Positions 32,779-41,853 of a stretch of 64,000 nt of DNA are shown one piece after another; the first letter of the stretch is position 1, and every line of letters starts with the position of its first letter. The DNA lies in NCBI RefSeq assembly GCF_001544915.2, contig NZ_FCOE02000004.1, positions 124,001 to 188,000 of the forward strand, given 5' to 3'. The DNA is from Caballeronia pedi. GTDB lineage: Bacteria; Pseudomonadota; Gammaproteobacteria; Burkholderiales; Burkholderiaceae. The translations under genes were made by a program, and so were the position numbers. The notes beneath the pieces are model-generated. The model ran no database searches, was not told the origin of the DNA, and worked only from the letters and a program-made list of their open reading frames with translations.

Positions 32779-33753
32779 TCATCCTTGCAGCGGCCGAACC
32801 CGCGCAACGATCTCTCCGACGATCCCGCGACGGAACGCCAGCACGCACGCGATGAAGATGACGCCCGTCACGATCGTCACCGATTCGCCGAGCGAGTTGA
32901 ACCACGCCACGCCCGTGATGCGCGCGATGCCGCTGCCGATATCCCCGAGCCGGTCCTCCAGCGCAACGATGATCGCCGCGCCGAGCAGCGGCCCGAACAT
33001 CGTGCTCATGCCGCCGACGAGCGTCATCAGGACCACGAGACCGGACATCGTCCAGTAGGCGTCGCCGAGCGTTTCGAAGCCGAGCACGACCGTCTTGAGC
33101 GAACCGGCGAAACCGGCCAGCCCCGCCGACAACACGAATGCCAGCAGCTTGTAGCGCGAAGTGTCGTAGCCGAGCGAAATGGCGCGCGGCTCGTTTTCCT
33201 TGATCGCGATCAGCACCTGCCCGAACGGCGAATGCACGATGCGCACGATCAGCGCGAACGCGAGCAGCATCACGACGAGCACGACGTAGTAGAGCGTGAT
33301 GTCGTTGCCGAGATCGACGACGTTGAAGAGCTTGCCGCGCGGCACGCCCTGCAGGCCGTCCTCGCCGTGCGTGAACGGCGCCTGCAGGAAGACGAAGTAC
33401 ACCATCTGCGCGAGGGCGAGCGTGACCATCGCAAAATAGATGCCCTGACGCCGGATCGCGAGCAGGCCGGCGACGAGGCCGAGCAGCGTCGCCGCCGCCG
33501 TGCCCGCGATCACGCCGAGTTCCGGCGTGAAGTTGAGCGACTGGATGGCGTAACCCGTGACATAACCCGCCGTCGCGAGGAACATCGCGTGCCCGAACGA
33601 CAGCAGCCCCGTATAGCCGATCAGCAAGTTGAACGCCGCCGCGAACAGCGCGAAACACAGCACCTTCGCCATGAACAACGGATACACGCCGACAAACGGC
33701 GCCACCGCGAGGCCGATCAGCAACAGGGCGTAGAGCGCTTTTCTCTGCATCAT
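32779..33753 (-). CDS. livM: ABC transporter permease, LivM type (system 2)
   Basis: A 324-residue inner-membrane permease of the LivM group, with about nine helices. It carries FNLLIGYTGLLSFGHAMFLATAGYVTGY near residue 40 and the cytoplasmic loop KENEPRAISLGYDTSRYKLLAF that contacts the ATPase. ATG 33753 (second ATG at 33750) follows AAGGAAAA and overlaps the livH stop by 4 nt. It is the last gene of the second Liv block. Confidence 0.94.
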   Translation of the reverse strand: MMQRKALYALLLIGLAVAPFVGVYPLFMAKVLCFALFAAAFNLLIGYTGLLSFGHAMFLATAGYVTGYAIQSLNFTPELGVIAGTAAATLLGLVAGLLAIRRQGIYFAMVTLALAQMVYFVFLQAPFTHGEDGLQGVPRGKLFNVVDLGNDITLYYVVLVVMLLAFALIVRIVHSPFGQVLIAIKENEPRAISLGYDTSRYKLLAFVLSAGLAGFAGSLKTVVLGFETLGDAYWTMSGLVVLMTLVGGMSTMFGPLLGAAIIVALEDRLGDIGSGIARITGVAWFNSLGESVTIVTGVIFIACVLAFRRGIVGEIVARVRPLQG

Positions 33754-34634
33754 TTTTCCTTGCCGAAGAGTCCTGCCGGGCGAATCATCAACACGATCGC
33801 CATGATGACGAAGACGACCGTCGCGGACGCTTCCGGATAGAACACGCGCGTGAAACCCTCGATCACGCCGAGCAGCAGGCCGGTGAGAATCGAACCCATG
33901 ATCGAGCCCATGCCGCCGATCACGACGACCGCGAACACGGTGATGATCATCGACTGGCCCATCAGCGGCGAAACCTGAATGACCGGCGCGGCCAGCACGC
34001 CCGCGAACGCCGCGAGCGCGACGCCGAAGCCGTAGGTGAGCGTGATCATCATCGGCACGTTGATGCCGAACGCCTCGACGAGCTTCGGGTTCTCCGTGCC
34101 CGCGCGCAGATATGCGCCGATGCGCGTCTTCTCGATCACGAACCACGTCGCGAAGCACACCGCGAGCGACGCGACGACCACCCACGCGCGATAGTTCGGC
34201 AGGAACATGAAGCCGAGATTGGTCGCACCCGACAGCAGAGACGGCACGTCATAGGGCTGGCCCGACGAACCGTAGATGGAGCGGAACACGCCTTCGACCA
34301 CGAGCGTGAGGCCGAACGTGAGCAAGAGCCCGTAGAGATGATCGAGCTTGTAGAGCCAGCGCAGCATCGAGCGCTCGACGAGCACGCCGAACAGCCCGAC
34401 GACGAGCGGCGCGAGCACGAGCATGGCCCAGTACGGAATGCTGAGATACGAGTAGCCCATCCACGCAAGCATCGCGCCCAGCATGAAGAGCGCGCCGTGC
34501 GCGAAATTGATGACGTTGAGCAGGCCGAAGATCACCGCGAGCCCGAGGCTCAGGATCGCGTAGAACGAGCCGTTCACCAGCCCGAGCAGCAGCTGGCTCA
34601 TCATTGCGGCGAGTGGAATGCCGAATATTTCCAT
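33750..34634 (-). CDS. livH: ABC transporter permease, LivH type (system 2)
   Basis: A 294-residue LivH-type permease. The N-terminus LLLGLVNGSFYAILSLGLAVIFGLLNVINFAHG is characteristic, and FVIEKTRIGAYLRAGTENPKL forms the ATPase-facing loop. The length is standard. It overlaps livM by 4 nt and lies 96 bp after the binding-protein gene. Confidence 0.95.
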   Translation of the reverse strand: MEIFGIPLAAMMSQLLLGLVNGSFYAILSLGLAVIFGLLNVINFAHGALFMLGAMLAWMGYSYLSIPYWAMLVLAPLVVGLFGVLVERSMLRWLYKLDHLYGLLLTFGLTLVVEGVFRSIYGSSGQPYDVPSLLSGATNLGFMFLPNYRAWVVVASLAVCFATWFVIEKTRIGAYLRAGTENPKLVEAFGINVPMMITLTYGFGVALAAFAGVLAAPVIQVSPLMGQSMIITVFAVVVIGGMGSIMGSILTGLLLGVIEGFTRVFYPEASATVVFVIMAIVLMIRPAGLFGKEK

Positions 34635-34730
34635 TGAACCTGCCGTCAGAAACGTGTTGACGCGGGTGCGACGGCGAAGCGGCCCTTTCGGCCGCCCGCC
34701 GCGCGAACGCGCTTAGGCACTACCGAACGC

Positions 34731-35951
34731 TTACTTCCAGAGCTTGCAGCGCGACTCTGCCTTCGTGCCGAACGCCTGGTCGCCCGGAATCGTCGCGGTG
34801 ATCTTGTAGTAGTCCCACGGCTCCTTCGATTCCGACGGCTTCTTCACTTCCATCAGGTACATGTCGTGGATCATCGCGCCGTCTTCGCGGATCGTGCCCT
34901 TCGCGTAGAAGTCGTCGATCTTGGTCTTCTTGAGCTGCGCCATGACCTTGTCGCTGTCCGTCGTGCCGGCCGCCTGCACGGCCTTCAGGTACGTCGTCAC
35001 GGCGGAGTAGTCTGCTGCCTGCAGGCTCGACGGCATCTTCTTCATCTTGCCGAAGTACCGCTGCGCCCACTTGCGCGTGGTTTCATCCTTGTTCCAGTAC
35101 CAGCTGTCCGTCGCGACGAGGCCTTGGGTCGTCTCCAGTCCCAGGCTGTGAATATCGTTGATGAAGATGAGCAGCGCGGCGATCTTCATCGACTTGGTGA
35201 TGCCGAATTCCTTCGCGGCCTTGATCGAGTTGATCGTGTCGCCGCCCGCGTTCGCGAGGCCGAGCACCTGCGCCTTCGATCCCTGCGCCTGCAACAGGAA
35301 CGACGAGAAGTCCGACGCGGACAGCGGATGGCGCACCTCGCCGAGCACCTGGCCGCCGTTGGCCTTCACGACATCCGACGTGTTCTTTTCGAGCGCCTTG
35401 CCGAACGCGTAGTCGGCGGTCAGGAAGTACCACGTCTTGCCGCCCTGCTTGGTCACCGCGGAACCGGTGCCCTTCGCGAGCGCCATCGTGTCGTACGCGT
35501 AGTGAACCGTGTAGGGCGAGCACTGCTCGTTGGTCAGGTTGTCCGCGCCCGCGCCGATGTTGATGTACGGCGTCTTCTTCTCCGCCGCGACTTGCGCGGT
35601 GGACAGCGCCGTCGCCGAATTGGTGCCCCCGATGATCACGTTCACGCCATCGCGGTCGATCCATTCGCGGGCGCGCGAAGCAGCGATATCGGCCTTGTTC
35701 TGGTGATCCGCGTAGACGAGTTCGATCGGCTTGCCGTTGACCTTGCCGCCGAAATCGGCGATCGCCATGCGAATGGCCTCGAGGCCGCCGGGGCCGTCGA
35801 TGTCGGCATACAGGCCCGACAGATCGGTGACGTAGCCGATCTTCACGCTGTTGCCGTCGGCGGCGCTGGCGCTCGTGCTCATCACCGCCACACTCGCCGC
35901 CGCAGCCGCAAAGCACAGAGTAGAGAGGCGCGCGAGGGTCTTCTTTTTCAT
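34731..35951 (-). CDS. Periplasmic binding protein of Liv-type system 2
   Basis: A 406-residue type 1 binding protein with signal peptide MKKKTLARLSTLCFAAAAAS, cleaved near SASAADG (about residue 30). The mature start VKIGYVTDLSGLYADIDGPG is typical of HAAT-family proteins. It is not closely similar to the two system 1 binding proteins. ATG 35951 was chosen over 35963 because GGAG lies 6 nt before it. It lies between the ATPase pair and the permease pair of the same block; the neighbouring GMC oxidoreductase hints at an alcohol-type or carbon-compound substrate, but this is only inference. Confidence 0.92.
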   Translation of the reverse strand: MKKKTLARLSTLCFAAAAASVAVMSTSASAADGNSVKIGYVTDLSGLYADIDGPGGLEAIRMAIADFGGKVNGKPIELVYADHQNKADIAASRAREWIDRDGVNVIIGGTNSATALSTAQVAAEKKTPYINIGAGADNLTNEQCSPYTVHYAYDTMALAKGTGSAVTKQGGKTWYFLTADYAFGKALEKNTSDVVKANGGQVLGEVRHPLSASDFSSFLLQAQGSKAQVLGLANAGGDTINSIKAAKEFGITKSMKIAALLIFINDIHSLGLETTQGLVATDSWYWNKDETTRKWAQRYFGKMKKMPSSLQAADYSAVTTYLKAVQAAGTTDSDKVMAQLKKTKIDDFYAKGTIREDGAMIHDMYLMEVKKPSESKEPWDYYKITATIPGDQAFGTKAESRCKLWK

Positions 35952-36024
35952 TCCAGTCTCCATGAGTTTTGATTCGATGCGGTGTTACTGGTGTTGCCCT
36001 GCTGATGTACTGCGCTGAAGAGAA

Positions 36025-36786
36025 CTACACCCCGAGCAATTCGTGCAGCACTGGCATCTTCGCTTCGAGTTCCCCCGCGCCGAAATGCTCGACGATGTTT
36101 CCGTGCTCCATCACGTAAAAGCGGTCCGCGAGCGGCGCCGCGAAACGAAAATTCTGTTCGACCATGACGATTGTGTAGCCGCGCGACTTCAGCATGAGAA
36201 TCATGCGCGCGAGTGTCTGCACGATGACCGGCGCGAGACCTTCCGAAATTTCATCGAGCAGAAGCAGATTCGCGCCCGTGCGCAGAATGCGCGCGACGGC
36301 CAGCATCTGCTGCTCGCCGCCCGAAAGACGCGTGCCCTGGCTGGCGCGGCGCTCCTTCAGGTTCGGGAACATCGAGTAGATCTCGTCGAGCGACATCGCG
36401 TCCTTCGCCGGGCCGATGAGCGGCGGCAGGAGCAGGTTCTCCTCGCACGAGAGGCTCGAAAAAATGCCGCGCTCCTCCGGACAATAGCCGACCCCGTAAT
36501 GCGCGATCCTGTGTGTGGCAAGCCCGATGGTTTCGTTTCCCGCGACGCGAATCGAGCCCGTCCTTCGTCCCGTCAAACCCATGATGGCGCGCAGCGTGGT
36601 GGTGCGGCCCGCGCCGTTGCGGCCGAGCAGCGTCACCACTTCGCCGCGATTCACCTTGAGGTCCACGCCGTGCAGGATGTGCGATTCCCCGTACCACGCC
36701 TGCAGACCCGAAATTTCCAGCGCGGGCGCATTGTTCGCCCCGCCGTTCGCCTCGCGCGAGCGGCGCTCCTCCACGATCGTACTCAT
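36025..36786 (-). CDS. livF: ABC transporter ATPase, LivF type (system 2), Walker A Lys replaced by Arg
   Basis: A 253-residue LivF-type ATPase. Walker A reads GRNGAGRTTTLRAIMG, with Arg61 (codon CGC) where Lys is nearly universal. The rest looks functional: signature LSGGEQQMLAVAR, Walker B LLLLDEISEGLAP, H-loop region IVMVEQN. Its ATG overlaps the livG stop by 4 nt. The partner LivG has a normal Walker A, so the transporter may keep at least one fully active ATP site, or Arg may be tolerated in this subfamily. Confidence 0.93.
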   Translation of the reverse strand: MSTIVEERRSREANGGANNAPALEISGLQAWYGESHILHGVDLKVNRGEVVTLLGRNGAGRTTTLRAIMGLTGRRTGSIRVAGNETIGLATHRIAHYGVGYCPEERGIFSSLSCEENLLLPPLIGPAKDAMSLDEIYSMFPNLKERRASQGTRLSGGEQQMLAVARILRTGANLLLLDEISEGLAPVIVQTLARMILMLKSRGYTIVMVEQNFRFAAPLADRFYVMEHGNIVEHFGAGELEAKMPVLHELLGV

Positions 36787-37562
36787 GCATGCGCTCCGGT
36801 GAGCGCCGCATCGGCGCTGCCCATGTAGGCTTCCATCACGAGCGGATTCTTCGACACTTCCGCGTAGCTGCCTTCGGCCAGCACTTCGCCGCGCTGAAGT
36901 ACGGTGATGGTGTCGGAGATGCCCGCGATCACGTTCATGTTGTGCTCGACCATCAGGATGGTGCGGCCCGCCGACACTTTCTTGATCAGCGCCGTGACGC
37001 GATCGACGTCCTCGTGGCCCATGCCTTGCGTGGGTTCGTCGAGGAGCATGAGCTCGGGCTCCATCGACAGGGTGGTCGCGATTTCCAGCGCGCGCTTGCG
37101 GCCGTACGAAAGCTCGACGGTTTTCGTATCGGCGAAATCGGTGAGGCCGACTTGCGTGAGCAGGTCCATCGCGCGGTCGTTGAGCGCATCGAGCGAACGT
37201 TCGCTGCGCCAGAAATGGAACGACGTGCCCAATTGCCGCTGCAGCCCGATGCGCACGTTCTGCAAGACAGTCAGATGCGGAAACACGGCGGAAATCTGAA
37301 ACGAGCGGATGATGCCGCGCCGCGCGATATGCGCCGGCCGTTCGCGCGTGATGTCCGTGCCGTTGAATACGATCTGACCCGCAGTGGGTTCGAGAAACTT
37401 CGTGAGCAGGTTGAAGCAGGTGGTTTTGCCTGCGCCGTTCGGTCCGATCAGCGCGTGGATCGATCCGCGGCGAACGCGCAGGTTCACGCCATTCACGGCC
37501 GTGAAGCCTTTGAATTCCTTTGTGAGCCCTCGCGTTTCCAGAATGGTGTCGCCGAGAATCAT
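36783..37562 (-). CDS. livG: ABC transporter ATPase, LivG type (system 2)
   Basis: A 259-residue LivG-type ATPase. Walker A is GPNGAGKTTCFNLLTKFL, the signature is the unusual LSYGRKRALEIATTL and Walker B LMLLDEPTQGMGHED. ATG 37562 (MILGDTILETRGL) was preferred to upstream starts at 37574 and 37595 (TTG), which add sequence atypical of the family. It is the first gene of the second Liv block (livG-livF-binding protein-livH-livM). The promoter should lie in the 361-bp gap to its right. Confidence 0.92.
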   Translation of the reverse strand: MILGDTILETRGLTKEFKGFTAVNGVNLRVRRGSIHALIGPNGAGKTTCFNLLTKFLEPTAGQIVFNGTDITRERPAHIARRGIIRSFQISAVFPHLTVLQNVRIGLQRQLGTSFHFWRSERSLDALNDRAMDLLTQVGLTDFADTKTVELSYGRKRALEIATTLSMEPELMLLDEPTQGMGHEDVDRVTALIKKVSAGRTILMVEHNMNVIAGISDTITVLQRGEVLAEGSYAEVSKNPLVMEAYMGSADAALTGAHA

Positions 37563-37824
37563 GTCCCCTTCCATGCGAAGTGAGACGCTGGGCAAACTGT
37601 GTTCGCCTGCGCCTTATTATTTCTTTCCGCGCGCACCGAACGTTGTCCCCATTCCGGTACTGCTTCGCTTCGCGCACCGCTGTTGCGGCCGCACAAAGTG
37701 TGCACGTGGCATGCCGAGCATCACTAATTCCGGGGCCATTGTCGCGCCAATGATGCAGCGCAATCATTGGGATTTGCACTAACTAACGAAATGCTTGGAG
37801 CCTTTGGCCATGCACGCAATAAGG

Positions 37825-37870
37825 GCATGACGAATGCTTATTCCCCGTGCGTATAAGCATTGCGTCATGC
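37825..37870. repeat. Long interrupted inverted repeat in the liv-GMC intergenic region
   Basis: GCATGACGAATGCTTAT (37825-37841) pairs with ATAAGCATT (37853-37861) and CGTCATGC (37863-37870), giving a 17-bp stem with one bulged base and an 11-nt loop. A second small inverted repeat, CATGTC/GACATG, is at about 37883-37899. It lies about 55-100 bp after the stop of the minus-strand GMC gene and has no T run, so it may be a 3'-end stem or an operator for the liv block. The rest of the 361-bp gap shows nothing I can name. Confidence 0.5.
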
Positions 37871-37923
37871 ACGCGCCATGCCCATGTCATCCCGACATGT
37901 GGAGCGTGGGTTTCATCGATCTG

Positions 37924-39600
37924 TCACGCAAGCGCCGTCGCGATCACTTCCTGCGCTTCGATGCTACGACGGTCCTCGCGAATCATGTCGCTTGCGCGTT
38001 CGGCGATCATCAGCGTCGGCGAGTTGGTGTTGCCCGATGTGATGGTCGGCATCACCGATGCGTCGACCACGCGCAGCCCGCGCACGCCGATCACGCGCAA
38101 GCGGCTGTCGACGACCGCGCCCGGATCGTTGTCCGTGCCCATGCGGCACGTGCCGACCGGATGGAAGATCGTCGTGCCGATCTTGCCCGCGGCTTCGGCG
38201 AGCTCTTCCTGCGTCTGATACTGGATGCCCGGAAGAATTTCTTCGGGCGCGTATTGCGCCAGCGCGGGCGCGCCGACGATGCGCCGCGTGAGACGCAACG
38301 AATTCGCGGCGACTTCGCGGTCGCGCTCCGTCGACAGATAGTTCGGCGCGATCAGCGGCGCCGCATGCGCATCCGGCGATTCGATATGCACGCTGCCACG
38401 CGATGTCGGCCGCAGATTGCACACCGATGCCGTGAACGCGTTGAACGCATGCAGCGGCTCGCCGAAGCGTTCGAGCGACAAAGGCTGGACGTGGTATTCG
38501 ACATCGGCCCGCTTGATCGATGCATCGTCGGGATTGGACTTCGCGAACGCGCCGAGTTGCGACGGCGCCATCGACATCGGACCGCTTCGCATCAACGCGT
38601 ATTGCATGCCGATGAACAGCTTGCCCCACCAGTGCGCCGACAACGTATTGAGCGTACGCACGCCGTTGACCTTGTACGCCATGCGCAATTGCAAGTGGTC
38701 CTGCAGATTTTCGCCGACGCCGCGCAGGCTCTTCACGACATCGATGCCGAGCCGTTGCAGACGCTCGCCATTGCCGATGCCCGACAGTTCGAGGATCTGC
38801 GGCGAATTCACCGCGCCCGCGCTGAGGATGACTTCGCGACGCGCACGCGCGATGTAATCGACATCGCCGCCGCGATACTCCACGCCGACGCAGCGCATGC
38901 CTTCGAACACGAGACGCTGCGTATGCGCACCGGTGATCGTGGTGAGATTGGGACGCTTCATCGCTTCGCGCAAGAAAGCTTTCGCGGCGTTCCAGCGAAT
39001 CCCGCCGCGCTGGTTCACTTCGAAATAACCGACGCCCGTGTTGTCGCCGCGATTGAAATCGTCGGTCGCGGGAATGCCGCTTTGCTGCGCGGCCTGCGCG
39101 AAGGTCTCAAGAATCTTCCACTTCAGACGTTGCTTCTCGACGCGCCATTCGCCGCCCGCGCCATGCCATGAATTGCCGCCGCCGTGATGATCTTCGCTGC
39201 GCACGAACACGGGCAGCACCGAATCCCACGACCAGTTCGGATCGCCGCTGACATGCGCCCACTCGTCGTAATCTTCGCGCTGGCCGCGCATGTAGATCAT
39301 GCCGTTGATCGACGAGCATCCGCCGAGCACGCGTCCGCGCGGATACGCGAGCGTGCGGCCGTTCAGACCCGCTTCGGCCTGCGTCTTGTAGAGCCAGTCC
39401 GTGCGCGGATTGCCGATGCAATACAGATAGCCGACCGGAATGTGGATCCAGTGATAGTCGTCCTTGCCGCCGGCTTCGAGCAGCAGCACGTTCACGTCCG
39501 GATCTTCGGTGAGCCGATTCGCCAGCACGCATCCCGCCGTGCCCGCGCCGACGATGATGTAGTCGAATTCACCTTCCAGCTTGCGCGCGTTCTGTTTCAT
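37924..39600 (-). CDS. GMC-family FAD oxidoreductase (choline/alcohol dehydrogenase-like)
   Basis: A 558-residue glucose-methanol-choline oxidoreductase that oxidises an alcohol with FAD. The FAD-binding FDYIIVGAGTAGCVLANRL lies at residues 13-31, the GMC signature 1 GRVLGGCSSINGMIYMRG near 80, signature 2 GAVNSPQILELSGIG near 260 and the C-terminal catalytic region HPVGTCRMG...VDASVMPTITSGNTN. ATG 39600 follows AAGGAG at 6 nt. BetA-like proteins share this layout, but no betaine genes are nearby, so the substrate is open. It is divergent from a LysR gene 115 bp away, its probable regulator. Confidence 0.93.
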   Translation of the reverse strand: MKQNARKLEGEFDYIIVGAGTAGCVLANRLTEDPDVNVLLLEAGGKDDYHWIHIPVGYLYCIGNPRTDWLYKTQAEAGLNGRTLAYPRGRVLGGCSSINGMIYMRGQREDYDEWAHVSGDPNWSWDSVLPVFVRSEDHHGGGNSWHGAGGEWRVEKQRLKWKILETFAQAAQQSGIPATDDFNRGDNTGVGYFEVNQRGGIRWNAAKAFLREAMKRPNLTTITGAHTQRLVFEGMRCVGVEYRGGDVDYIARARREVILSAGAVNSPQILELSGIGNGERLQRLGIDVVKSLRGVGENLQDHLQLRMAYKVNGVRTLNTLSAHWWGKLFIGMQYALMRSGPMSMAPSQLGAFAKSNPDDASIKRADVEYHVQPLSLERFGEPLHAFNAFTASVCNLRPTSRGSVHIESPDAHAAPLIAPNYLSTERDREVAANSLRLTRRIVGAPALAQYAPEEILPGIQYQTQEELAEAAGKIGTTIFHPVGTCRMGTDNDPGAVVDSRLRVIGVRGLRVVDASVMPTITSGNTNSPTLMIAERASDMIREDRRSIEAQEVIATALA

Positions 39601-39715
39601 CGATGTCTCCTTCGTACGCCGTCTCGTGCGACTCAACCCGAGCGTACTGCCGGATGCGCCCCCGAATCCAATGAGATATGTTCAACTGGGATATAAGAAG
39701 CTTTAATATCAGCCG

Positions 39716-40618
39716 ATGGACTACACCCTACTGCGCGCCTTTATCACTGTTGCACGCGAAGGCAATCTGACGCGTGCCGCCGCGCAACTGCATCTCACGC
39801 AGCCGGCCGTCAGCCTGCAGATCAAGAACCTGCAGGAGATGCTGGGCGTCGTGCTGTTCTCGCGCACGTCGCACGGTCTGCTGCTGACGCGCGATGGCGA
39901 AGCGCTGCTGCCGCACGCCGAACGCGCGCTCGCCGCGGCCGCCGACGTGCAGCGCGCGGCGGCCGCGCTACGTCATGAAGTGAGCGGCACGCTTCGCATC
40001 GGCACGATTCTCGATCCCGAGTTTCTGCGCCTCGGCGGCTTTCTGCGCCAACTGGTGGAGACCCATCCGCGCATCGAGACGTCGCTGCGGCACGGCATGT
40101 CGGGCTGGGTGCTGGAGCGCGTGCGGGCGCGCGAGCTGGACGTGGGCTATTACATCGGCGATCCGGCTATCGACGGCACGCGTGATGGTGAGCGCTTTCA
40201 CGTCGTCAGGCTCACGCCGTTTCTGTATCGCGTGCTCGCGCCGGCGGGCTGGCACAACCGCGTCAACAAGGGCAAACGGAGCTGGGCGGCGCTCGCCAAG
40301 CTGCCGTGGATCTGGACGCCGCCCGAATCCGCGCATAACCGGCTCCTGTCGCGCATTTTTCGCGAGGCCGGCGCGATGCCGGTGATCGTCGCGGAGGTGG
40401 ATCAGGAGCCGTCGATGCTCGATCTCGTGAAATCGGGCGTCGGGCTTTCGCTCGCGCGGGATTCGATCGCGCTCGCACAGGCGCATGCGCATGCGCTGAC
40501 GATCGTCGAGGGCGTCACCGTGCCGACGCAGCTGTCCTTCGTCACGCTCGCGGAGCGCCGCGAGGAACCGGCGATCGCAGCGGCGCTGCGGCTGATCGAC
40601 GCACAATGGGCCGTCTGA
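39716..40618 (+). CDS. LysR-family transcriptional regulator
   Basis: A 300-residue LysR protein. The N-terminal helix-turn-helix reads FITVAREGNLTRAAAQLHLTQPAVSLQIKNL (residues 9-39), followed by an effector-binding domain with a periplasmic-binding fold. It is transcribed divergently from the GMC gene, the usual arrangement for a LysR regulator and its target. The intergenic 115 bp contains ATATGTTCAACTGGGATAT, which has ends compatible with a T-N11-A site, though this is weak. No clear ribosome binding site precedes the ATG. Confidence 0.93.
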   Translation: MDYTLLRAFITVAREGNLTRAAAQLHLTQPAVSLQIKNLQEMLGVVLFSRTSHGLLLTRDGEALLPHAERALAAAADVQRAAAALRHEVSGTLRIGTILDPEFLRLGGFLRQLVETHPRIETSLRHGMSGWVLERVRARELDVGYYIGDPAIDGTRDGERFHVVRLTPFLYRVLAPAGWHNRVNKGKRSWAALAKLPWIWTPPESAHNRLLSRIFREAGAMPVIVAEVDQEPSMLDLVKSGVGLSLARDSIALAQAHAHALTIVEGVTVPTQLSFVTLAERREEPAIAAALRLIDAQWAV

Positions 40619-40734
40619 GAAGACATCTCGGTGGAAATACCGGGTCGGCGCGCAGGTGCATTCAAGCGGGCTTCATCGAATGTTTGCTAGGCTGAGCCCT
40701 CGCTCATCCATCCCATTGTGTTCGAGGAGCCTTC

Positions 40735-41265
40735 ATGGCACGCAACATCGAAATCAAGGCGCGCGCGCATCGATTCGAGCAACTCCGCGAGCGCGCGGCC
40801 GCGCTCGCCCCCGACGCACCGCTGGTTTTCCGCCAACAGGACTTCTTCTACGACGTGCCCACCGGCCGCCTCAAGCTGCGCCAGTTCGACGACGGCACGC
40901 CGTCCGAGCTGATCTTCTATCAGCGCGACGACCGCGACGGCCCGAAAGTCTCGTACTACTCACGCAGCCCGGTCACGAATCCGGAAGCAATGCACGCGCT
41001 GCTCGCGCAGGCGCTGACGACGCGCGGCATCGTCTCGAAGGAGCGGCACGTGTATCTGGTCGGGCGCACGCGCATTCATCTGGACCGGGTAGACGGCCTC
41101 GGCGATTTCGTCGAACTGGAAGTGGTGCTCGGCCAGGACGACGACGAAGCCGGCGGCGAACAGGAAGCGCACGCGATGTTCGCGCGCCTCGGCGTCGCGC
41201 AGACGGACCTCGTGCCGCTCGCTTACGTGGATTTGCTCAGTCCTGGGTCATCCTCGGCCAGATGA
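40735..41265 (+). CDS. CYTH-domain protein (class IV adenylate cyclase / triphosphatase fold)
   Basis: A 176-residue CYTH-domain protein. The N-terminus MARNIEIKARAHRFEQL carries the NxExK form of the metal-binding motif. RQQDFFYDVPTGRLKLRQF, ELIFYQRDD, then RIHLDRVDGLGDFVELEVVL give the alternating charged strands of the triphosphate tunnel. Members hydrolyse inorganic or nucleoside triphosphates or make cAMP; which applies here cannot be told. GAGGAG-like GAGGAGCC precedes the ATG. Its 3' end overlaps the convergent Lrp-type gene by 43 bp. Confidence 0.88.
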   Translation: MARNIEIKARAHRFEQLRERAAALAPDAPLVFRQQDFFYDVPTGRLKLRQFDDGTPSELIFYQRDDRDGPKVSYYSRSPVTNPEAMHALLAQALTTRGIVSKERHVYLVGRTRIHLDRVDGLGDFVELEVVLGQDDDEAGGEQEAHAMFARLGVAQTDLVPLAYVDLLSPGSSSAR

Positions 41266-41726
41266 GTGAGCGGCAACGGGCCATTGCGCTTGAACGTCGT
41301 CAGTACGATGTTCGAGCGCACGCTGTCGACGCCCGGCACACGCATCAGTTTTTTCATGACGAAGCCTGAGAGCGCGTTCAGATCCGGCGCGACGATCCGC
41401 AGCAGATAATCGGCATCGCCGACGGTCGCGTGACATTCGAGCACTTCGGGCAGCATCTCGATCTGCTGCTGAAACTGCTCGATGATCGAATCCCCGTGAT
41501 GCTTCAATTTCAGGCTCGTGAATGCGGTCACGCCGAGACCGAGCTTCTCAGGCCGCAATACCACCCGATACCCTTCGATAACCCCAGTCGCTTCCAGCCG
41601 CTGCAGACGCCGCCCGATCTGCGATGGCGAGAGCGGCACTTGCTCGCCCAGTTGCTGATGCGTGGCGCGCCCGAAACGCTGAAGGACGTCGAGCAGGGCG
41701 AGGTCGAAATGATCGAGTTCGAGCAT
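41223..41726 (-). CDS. Lrp/AsnC-family transcriptional regulator
   Basis: A 167-residue feast/famine regulator. Residues 1-60 hold the helix-turn-helix (LDHFDLALLDVLQRFGRATH, then LSPSQIGRRLQRLEATGVIEGY). The C-terminal RAM ligand-binding domain shows VLECHATVGDADYLLRIVAPDLNAL and GVDSVRSNIVLTTFK. It probably senses an amino acid. Upstream lie an AATGCGA/TCGCATT inverted repeat (41755-41773) and an 18-bp palindrome (41854-41871), possible autoregulatory sites. The gene end overlaps the CYTH gene. Confidence 0.94.
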   Translation of the reverse strand: MLELDHFDLALLDVLQRFGRATHQQLGEQVPLSPSQIGRRLQRLEATGVIEGYRVVLRPEKLGLGVTAFTSLKLKHHGDSIIEQFQQQIEMLPEVLECHATVGDADYLLRIVAPDLNALSGFVMKKLMRVPGVDSVRSNIVLTTFKRNGPLPLTHLAEDDPGLSKST

Positions 41727-41754
41727 GAGGCGGATGCGCGCGGAAACCGTAGTG

Positions 41755-41773
41755 AATGCGACTTTATCGCATT
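41755..41773. promoter_or_regulatory. Inverted repeat in the Lrp-type gene 5' region
   Basis: AATGCGA (41755-41761) and TCGCATT (41767-41773) are perfect inverted copies separated by 5 nt, about 30-47 bp upstream of the regulator start. This position would lie in the 5' leader and could be an autoregulatory site or a leader hairpin. Confidence 0.4.
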
Positions 41774-41853
41774 AACGCTCCCTACCTCACAAACCCTTTG
41801 CGCAAAAGGGCCGTTTCGCGCACACTTTACGAATTCATTACGGCGGCAAACAA

